A DNA stretch of 64,000 nucleotides. It comes from Valencia hispanica. Its lineage: Eukaryota > Chordata > Actinopteri > Cyprinodontiformes > Valenciidae. This document shows, piece by piece, positions 57,776-64,000 of the stretch (within the stretch, counting starts at the first letter, position 1; the number at the start of each line of letters is the position of its first letter). Below the pieces are notes generated by a model. It was not told the DNA's origin and did not search any database. It saw only the letters and a program-made list of their open reading frames with translations. The stretch spans positions 18,121,403 through 18,185,402 of the forward strand of contig OY747702.1 in NCBI GenBank assembly GCA_963556495.2. Direction: 5' to 3'. Position numbers and translations under genes: made by a program.

Positions 57776-60340
57776 TTGAAAGAGCCCTACCACATACAAC
57801 TAGAACAGGGAGCAATACCTGTCACTCTTTCTGCCCCACGACGTGTTCCTCTCCCTCTCAGAGATGCAGTTAGGAAGGAGTTAAACAGCATGGAAGAGAT
57901 GGGAGTCATTTCAAAAGTTACTGAGCCTACAGAGTGGTGTTCAGACATTGTTGTTATTCCCAGACCAGCAAAAAAGTCACCCGGGATATGTGTAGATCTT
58001 ACACCTCTGAACACAGCAGTGAAAAGGGAACGTCACATTCTTCCAGCGGTGGACCAAACGCTCGCTATGATGAAAGACGCCAAAGTGTTTATTAAGTTGG
58101 ATGCACGTTCGGGGTTTTGGCAAATCCCCTTCACACCAGTCAAGGTCTCTCACAACCTTCATCACACCTTTTGGGAGGTTCCAGTTCAATCGCCTTCCCT
58201 TTGGTATAGCGTCGGCGCCAGAACATTTTCAAAGGAGAATGTCACAGATGCTGGAGGACTTTGATGGAGTAATCTGTCATGCTGACGATGTGCTTGTGTA
58301 TGGCAGCAACAGGCAGGAGCATGACCACAGACTGCATCTAGTGCTCCAAAAGTTCCAAAAAGAGGGTCTCACTTATAACGAGAAGTGTGAGTTTGCCAAG
58401 AACGAGATCATGTTTGTTGGTCATAAAATCTCAGCAAAAGGCTTAGAAGCTGACCCAAACAAGGTAACAGCAATCCAGCAGTTGCCACAGCCAAAATGTG
58501 TGGAAGTTGTCCGGCGTCTCATGGGTATGGCTAACTATCTTGCCAAGTTTATGCCACAGTTAGCCACTATAACCACACCGCTTAAGGAGCTACAAAAACA
58601 GAGAAACGAGTGGATATGGGAAGAGCCACAGGAGGTTGCATTTCAGAGACTGAAGGAGATACTAAGCTCTCCTGAGGCGCTTGCCCAGTACTCCAACACG
58701 ACAGACACGAGAGTTGCTGCAGATGCATCGCCATATGGGATCGGAGCTGTACTCACACAGAAAGAGTCAGACGGCCAGTGGCGACCCGTAACCTACATTT
58801 CTAGAGGACTAACTGACACGGAGAAACGCTACGCACAAATCGAGAAGGAGGCGCTCGGTGTCACATGGGCATGTGAAAGACTTTCCTCCTATCTCATGGG
58901 TCTGTAGTTCACACTGATTACAGACCACAAACCCCTGTTCCCTCTTCTGAGCACAAGAGGTTTGGACGACCTTCCTCCGCGCATCCTAAGGTTCAGACTT
59001 TGGCTGCTCGGTTTCTCATTCAAGATTGTCCATGTTCCAGGAAAAAACCTCATCACAGCTGACGCCCTATCACGCGCCCCGGTGGGAGGGCCGCCATCTC
59101 CCGTAGATCTACAGCTGGAGAGAGAGGCAGAGGTTTTTGTGGACACTGTTGTATCCTGCCTTCCTACCACAGACAAAAGGCTGGAGGAGATAAAGTTAGC
59201 ACAGGACAACGATGAACTGTGTAAGAAAGTGAAGGACTATTGTCTCACAGGTTGGCCAGAGAAGTGCAAGCTGGATCCGAACGTGAAAGCATACTGGCAG
59301 CACAGGATGGACCTACATGTAGGCCATGGCCTTCTCATGAAAGGAGAAAGACTTGTAATCCCACCACCTCTGAGAGCAGACATGTCACAACGTCTGCATG
59401 AAGGCCATCAAGGGATTTCCAAATGCAGGGCCAGAGCTAAAGAATCAGTCTGGTGGGCCGGCATCTCTGCTCAAATAGGTCAAATGGTGGGCAATTGTGA
59501 AATATGTCAGAAATACAGGATACAGAACCGCGAACCGCTATTGCCTACTCCACTTCCAGAACGCCCATGGCAAAAGGTTGGCATGGATCTTTTCTAGTGG
59601 TCTAAGAAACAATTTATCCTCATAGTTGACTTTTTCTCGAGATACATCGAGGTGGCACAACTCAAATACACATCAGCAGAGGTCACTAGTAGAGCAGTGA
59701 AAGAGGCCTTTGCTAGACATGGAACTCCAGAGACTGTGGTATCTGATAATGGGCCACAGTTTTAATCAGAACAGTTCAAGCAGTTTGCAAAAGAGTTCCA
59801 GTTCACACATGTCACAAGCAGCCTCAAGTACCCTCAGGCTAACGGGGAGGCTGAACGTGCTGTTCGCACGGTCAAGGATCTATGGAAAAAGGACAATGAC
59901 TTACCCAGAGCGTAGCAGGTGTACAGAGCCACCTCACTGGAACACGGGTTCTCACCAGCTCAGCTGTTAATAAGAAGAAACCTCCGCACCACCTTACCTC
60001 AACACACAGCCAAACTGGAGCCTTTGTGGCCGGATCTGCTGAACTTTCGGAAGAAGGAAGGAGGAAGGGAGGTGGGAGCAGGCAAAACATTACAACCGCA
60101 GACACCATGCTAGACCACTACCAAAACTAACACCTGGACAGAAAGTTTGGATTACAACTGAAGGGACTGCAGGAGAAGTGGTTAGACCTGCTAACACTCC
60201 CAGATCCTATTTGGTAGAGACTGAGGAGACCTGCCTCCTATTTCTAAGGAGAAATAGGAGGCACCTTAAACCTGCAGGGACAACTACCAGATCTGGTCGG
60301 GTTGTTAGAGACCACCAGATAGAATGGATTTGTAAATGAT
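57776..60340 (+). pseudogene. Pol (RT, RNase H, integrase) of the Gypsy element, multiply broken
   Basis: Starts in the linker before RT; no D-T-G/D-S-G protease motif is found between the knuckles and here, so that part is deleted. RT: V-P-L-P-L-R-D-A-V, K-L-D-A-R-S-G-F-W-Q-I (first Asp), a frameshift near 58130, then F-N-R-L-P-F-G-I-A-S-A-P and C-H-A-D-D-V-L-V-Y-G (catalytic pair). RNase H: A-A-D-A-S-P-Y-G-I-G-A-V-L and Y-A-Q-I-E-K-E-A-L, then TAG at about 58905. The frame 58962-59597 has T-A-D-A-L-S-R-A-P and the integrase zinc site H-E-G-H ... C-E-I-C. After a stop at 59595 the core has V-S-D-N-G-P-Q-F and G-E-A-E-R-A-V. At least five stops or shifts; inactive. Confidence 0.85.
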
Positions 60341-60549
60341 GTCTGGGTGTTCATGTATATCAGAAATCAGAAGGTTTGATATTCGGTTCAAGCAGTAAAA
60401 AAAATAAAAAAAAGTTTGAGAAAAACAAAAGTGTTCATGTTAACAAAAATGTTTATGTGGAAAAAAAGAAGAAGTATACAGCACTGTAATGTTTTGGCTG
60501 TCACTTTGTGTTTCTGTATCGGTTTACTTGAAGAAGTATGACTTCAATT

Positions 60550-60561
60550 AAAAGGAGGAGA
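60550..60561 (+). promoter_or_regulatory. Polypurine tract
   Basis: AAAAGGAGGAGA directly before the 3' LTR, where plus-strand DNA synthesis is primed in LTR elements. Confidence 0.8.
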
Positions 60562-60686
60562 TGTAGTAATAGCTGTGGTGGACTACGCGTCCCAACATGC
60601 TTTGCAGTGTTTTGGGATGGGGGTCAGGTTAAGACTAAAGACGGGTGTGCAAGCAAAACGATCGTGTCACGTGTCATCATTATACA
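60562..60686 (+). repeat. Gypsy 3' LTR (125 bp)
   Basis: Same length and ends as 54328-54452, with about ten substitutions and no indel. Preceded by the purine tract and followed by TTTTC. Confidence 0.85.
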
Positions 60687-60691
60687 TTTTC
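60687..60691. repeat. Gypsy target-site duplication, right (TTTTC)
   Basis: Identical to 54323-54327. Confidence 0.75.
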
Positions 60692-61180
60692 TGTTCGTCT
60701 TCCACGGAATAAAGACTTTTGTTCTGACTTATGCATTTATTACCGGCTTTTTTCGCAAGATCTCGCAATTCCCGCGTATGCTTCCTTGACCACCTCTGGG
60801 CTGCGGATCGGAGCGGATCTAGAGTGCATGCATTGGACATTGCGAACAGCTGCGGAGTGCGTGGCGGACCGGTCCCGAAAACAGTCCCGGCACGGCAAGG
60901 CCTCTGCCGGCGGTTCAATGGTAGAGGCGGAGAGGGTGGACCAATGATCTCATCCCATGTTCCCTGCCGAACCTTCTCCGCCTCGCTCTGCAGCGCGGTG
61001 AGATCCTGAGTGGAGAACACATTCCGGAACTGAGGGAGCACCTTGAGGATCTCCTCAGCTCCGGAGATGCGTAGAGGTGGGTGAGGGGAGACCGCGATCT
61101 TGGTCAGCCCGGCCCAGACGTCCTCGTGGAGGGTGGCGATCTCCCGAGCAACTGCTGGGTCCATTATACCCGGATCATTC
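60692..61180 (-). pseudogene. Leader/gag-start region of a second Gypsy element, truncated
   Basis: The minus-strand frame starts at 61164 with M-D-P-A-V-A-R-E-I, eighteen bases inside the LTR end (61181). A start codon shortly after the 5' LTR and an M-D-P opening fit fish Gypsy gag proteins. The frame runs about 150 codons, Pro/Arg-rich towards its end, without recognisable capsid or zinc-knuckle motifs, and stops where the first Gypsy element is inserted. The rest of this element is not in the window on this side. Function beyond gag-like position is inferred. Confidence 0.45.
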
Positions 61181-61617
61181 TGTCAGGGAGTATGTGGTGT
61201 GGTGTATGGACCCAAAGGCAGACACCGTGGAAAGGTGCAGGATATTTATTAAAGTGCTGCTGGTGGAGGAGGTGATGATGATGGTGACGGCAGGAATGGA
61301 GAGGCAGGACGGGAAACAGCAGGACAACATAGCATGGAGATGAGTTATTTAGGGGCTGTGGTTTCCCTGGAACATGGCGATTAGCTGGATCGAGGGGGGG
61401 GGGGCTGGGCCGGCCAGCCTGCAGATGACCCAGTGAAATTCAGGCAGGACAAAAATACACACAGCTCAAATGCAATTAAGAACACAATGATCCAGCACTG
61501 AGTGAGGGTAAGTGACGGGTTATAAAGGCAGAAGGCAAGGAGGATCAGGTGTGGTTGATGGGAGACACAGGTGAGGACGATGATGCAATCAGGGGCAAAG
61601 ACCTAGAGGCTCTGACA
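61181..61617 (-). repeat. LTR of a second Gypsy element (437 bp)
   Basis: Begins TGTCAG and ends CTGACA on the plus strand, a 6-bp inverted terminus with TG...CA. On the element's strand an AATAAA-type sequence (TTTAATAAATATCC, near 61235) lies in the 3' half, as expected for LTR polyadenylation. The DNA next to its 3' end (GAATGATCCGGGTATAATGG) and the M-D-P start fit a fish Gypsy leader. The partner LTR is not found in this window. Confidence 0.7.
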
Positions 61618-61639
61618 GCATTGTTTGGTGAGCGTACCA

Positions 61640-62880
61640 CTAGGGCAGGATGCAAACCAAATATCTGGGCACTCCCCTATCAATCAGCTTAAGGAACAAC
61701 TTTCCATGGTTGACACAATCAAAGGCTTTAGAAGCGTCAATAAAACACAAGAATACTGTCAAATCACCACCTTCTATAATGGCTTATAATTTCTTTTGGA
61801 CATAGATACACATGTCATGATGAGCTTTAAAACCAAACTGGTTATCAGTAGAATCAATAAACACACTAAGTTTCTTAACCAGAATGCTTTCCAGAACTTT
61901 AGAAATTATACTGGCTACCGCTATAGGCCTGTAATTGTCTGTAAAACTAAGTTTACCAGTTTTGTTTTTAACAACAGGCACTAACAGAACAGATAACATT
62001 GAGTCAGGTAGCAAACCATGTGACATGAAACCTGAGAAGCAAATGGCAAGCAGAGGAGCAATCTTAGGACAGGCATGTTTTAGATGTTCAGCAGAAATGT
62101 GATCTAACCCACATGCTTTGCTGGTAGACAAATTTCTAATAGCCAGATTCACTTCCTGAGAGTTAATAATGAAACCATCCTCATTCTCTATGTGCCCGGC
62201 TTCAAAAGCTTCATTCTTCAATACATTAAAGAGTGAACTGTAATGCTGCCGCCAGAGTTCAACAATATTTGCAGTACCTGCCATGAACAGTGCAAGGTAA
62301 GGAAATCTTGCAATTATTGTGTCTTCTAACCTAATCCCAGAAATCATTAATGTTATGACACAACAACTTTTTAGCCAAGGAGTCAGCCCTCATAGCATGC
62401 TCATGCTTAAATATAAAACGAATCGCATACCTGTATCTGCACACTTCTTATTCTCAAGCTTTGGTCCTTCTCTGGGCTTACCAGCTTCCATCCAACTTTT
62501 AAATGCTTTACGATCCCCATCATGAACATAAGCAATGTGGTCGTTTCATCCTGGCCTGTTTCTATGCACAGAATTGTTATACCTGTAGTAAGGTTTACTG
62601 CTTATAAACAGGGATAGAACAATTGCCCTTATACAAGGAGCAAAGATCCCTCCCATGCTCAAGATTGCAACAATTCACATCACTGCACAAGATGGCATCC
62701 TTAGGCGGCTGAACCATGCTTGAGGCTGTATCAGTATGTGAACTATATTCAAAAATATCTTCCTTTGATATAGTGGACCAATCCAGTTGTACATACTTTT
62801 CACAGGTAAGATTTTCATATAACATAGGTAACTTTTCGACATTAATTGACACCAAAGATGATTCATCATAGCTATACCTC
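61640..62880 (-). mobile_element. Non-LTR retrotransposon fragment (RT N-terminal half)
   Basis: The minus-strand frame 62347-61784 has E-L-W-R-Q-H-Y-S-S-L-F-N, S-K-A-C-G-L-D-H-I-S-A-E-H-L, L-V-P-V-V-K-N-K-T-G-K and N-Y-R-P-I-A-V-A-S. It ends shortly before an F-I-D-A-S-K-A-F-D block in an adjacent frame (about 61745-61715, first catalytic Asp). The upstream part (62880-62360) is a broken linker, including A-M-R-A-D-S-L-A-K-K-L-L. The YxDD motif lies beyond the truncated 3' end near 61640. The clade is uncertain. This is an internal fragment rather than a 3' end, unlike most LINE copies here. Confidence 0.65.
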
Positions 62881-63187
62881 AACTATAAGAGACAAAATGA
62901 GGAAAATAATCCAGAAAATCACATAGTCTGATTTCTAAAGAATTTATTTGCAAATTATGGTGGAAAAAAAGTATTTGGCCCCCTACAAACAAGCAAGATT
63001 TTGGGTTCTCACAGACCTGCAACTTCTTCTGTAAGAGGCTCCTCTGTCCTTCACTTGTTACCTGTATTAATGGTACCTCTTTGAACTCGTTATCAGTATA
63101 AAATAGACCTGTTCACAACCTCAAACAGTCAGACTCCAAACTCTACAATGGCCAAGACCAAAGAGCTGTCAAAGGACACCAGAAAGA
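62881..63187 (+). mobile_element. Tc1/mariner 5' end with transposase start
   Basis: GAGACAAAATGAGGAAAATA, TTTGCAAATTATGGTGGAAA, AAGTATTTGGCCCCC and CAACCTCAAACAGTC are the left-end sequence of a well-known fish Tc1 family. The transposase ATG at 63148 opens M-A-K-T-K-E-L-S-K-D-T-R before an L2 copy begins at about 63188. The rest of the transposon is not seen. Confidence 0.7.
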
Positions 63188-63505
63188 CAAGGCAAGGAAA
63201 TTTTATTTGTATAGCACCCTTTCAACAACTGGGTAATTCAAGGTGCTTTACATGATTTGGTGATTAAAAACAAATCAAAACAAACAAACAAACATGGAAT
63301 ATAACATTGGAAATTAAAAGTAAAGGTAGCAAATTAGCGTGAAACACACATTACACATGATAAACAATAAAGCAAGAGAAAGATCAATATAGCAAGGGAG
63401 CATGAACACATTTCATACATATGACATCAATCATTTACTCAAGGCAATTCTAAACAGATGGGTTTTTAGTCTCGATTTAAAGCAGTTCAGAGTTTCAGCA
63501 GTTCA
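63188..63505 (-). mobile_element. L2/Maui-like LINE 3' end
   Basis: Minus-strand 3' UTR and last codons matching the CCTTG-tailed subfamily: GGAAATTTTATTTGTATAGC at 63196, TTCAAGGTGCTTTACATGAT at 63238, CAGATGGGTTTTTAGTCTCG near 63455. Ends at 63501-63505 within the CAGAGTTTCAGCAG block. Confidence 0.8.
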
Positions 63506-64000
63506 TGTGGAATGTGTGCAGAAAGCAGACGAAACACCAGCGGTTAAATGTTATGACATAGTGCGATATAATATAGATTAATTGTACTGTGTTATTTTGC
63601 AGCATGTACATAGAACTGATTTTACCGAAGCATCAGAAGGGAATGGATTGCTATAAGGGACAAAATAATTCCTCATCAGAACAGTTTTTATTTCCACATC
63701 AACAGACCTGATGTGACTGTCAAATGTGTTCAGTTGTCCATCTGGGATTTCAAGAGTTTAAATTTAAAAGAACTTGGTTGAATGCCAGTTTAGTGTTTTA
63801 ACCGTCTCACCTTGTCAACATGATAGTTTTGTGAGATCTCACCTCTGTTTAACCTGTTATATGGACAAGGAAACGATATTAATTACCACAAAATACACGC
63901 GCCTTGACTGTAGGGCTACTCCTTGGGCACTTTGGCAATTCCTCACATTCACACTCATACTTCCTCCTCTCCATCCCTGATGAATACCCTTCTTTCCACA
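63506..64000. other. No gene seen
   Basis: AT-rich, nothing supportable before the window ends. Confidence 0.5.

Larger units (their letters stand above)
54328..60686 (+). mobile_element. Ty3/Gypsy LTR retrotransposon with 125-bp LTRs, internally broken
   Basis: Two direct repeats of 125 bp, both starting TGTAGTAATAGC and ending CATTATACA, lie at 54328-54452 and 60562-60686. A primer-binding-like TGGTGTTAGAAGTGG starts right after the first, and a purine tract (60550-60561) precedes the second. TTTTC flanks both ends. Between them are gag (57002-57550), two zinc knuckles, RT, RNase H and integrase in the Ty3/Gypsy order; no env is seen. An L2 LINE (54692-56997) is inserted between leader and gag. 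The protease is missing and the pol frame is broken many times. The LTR pair differs at about ten positions. Confidence 0.88.

Overview
The window looks like a piece of a ray-finned (teleost) fish chromosome. It is AT-rich DNA with very few host genes. It is packed with repeat families I know from teleosts: L2/Maui-like, RTE (Rex3-like), Tx1/L1-like and R2/NeSL-type LINEs, Tc1/mariner, hAT and PIF/Harbinger DNA transposons, and Ty3/Gypsy elements. It also holds long simple-sequence tracts, several of them forming LINE 3' tails. I cannot name the species.

Two loci look like host genes. The first (minus strand, 28.5-32.1 kb) is a complete 346-residue cysteinyl-leukotriene receptor, best matched to CYSLTR1. 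A 3' splice site lies just before its start codon, and a plausible TATA-driven non-coding first exon lies about 1.9 kb upstream. The second (plus strand, 46.97-47.68 kb) is an exon encoding a leucine-rich multi-pass membrane protein. It has features of rhodopsin-like receptors but appears to stop short of seven transmembrane segments. I do not recognise it.

Region by region. 0-1.1 kb: 5' half of a minus-strand L1-type LINE (ORF1). 1.4-4.15 kb: plus-strand LINE with a restriction-like endonuclease, split by an L2 insertion with an 8-bp target duplication. 5.2-6.5 kb: hAT remnant. 6.5-7.1 kb: LINE 3' end with a (GATA)n tail. 8.5-9.35 kb: SINE-like repeat and a 508-bp L2 copy. 9.55-12.76 kb: near full-length minus-strand RTE element. 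12.8-24.4 kb: scattered L2, Tc1 and hAT pieces and microsatellites. 24.4-35 kb: mostly unique DNA plus cysltr1. 35.1-38.09 kb: complete PIF/Harbinger transposon with both of its genes. 39.6-42.9 kb: Tc1 and L2 remnants. 43-49.6 kb: mostly unique DNA plus the orphan membrane-protein exon. 49.6-54.1 kb: minus-strand L1 with an extremely GC-rich 3' UTR. 54.3-60.7 kb: Ty3/Gypsy element with 125-bp LTRs, itself carrying an L2 insertion at the gag start codon. 60.7-61.6 kb: LTR and leader of a second Gypsy. 61.6-62.9 kb: another LINE. 62.9-63.5 kb: Tc1 start interrupted by L2.

Almost every transposon gene is broken by stops, frameshifts or deletions. The coding capacity therefore tells a history of layered insertions rather than a working pathway. 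I found no CRISPR array, bacterial operon or clearly new defence-like system. The items most worth a second look are the orphan receptor-like exon, the two-gene Harbinger copy, the short-LTR Gypsy element with its nested insertion, and the cysltr1 5' exon and promoter.
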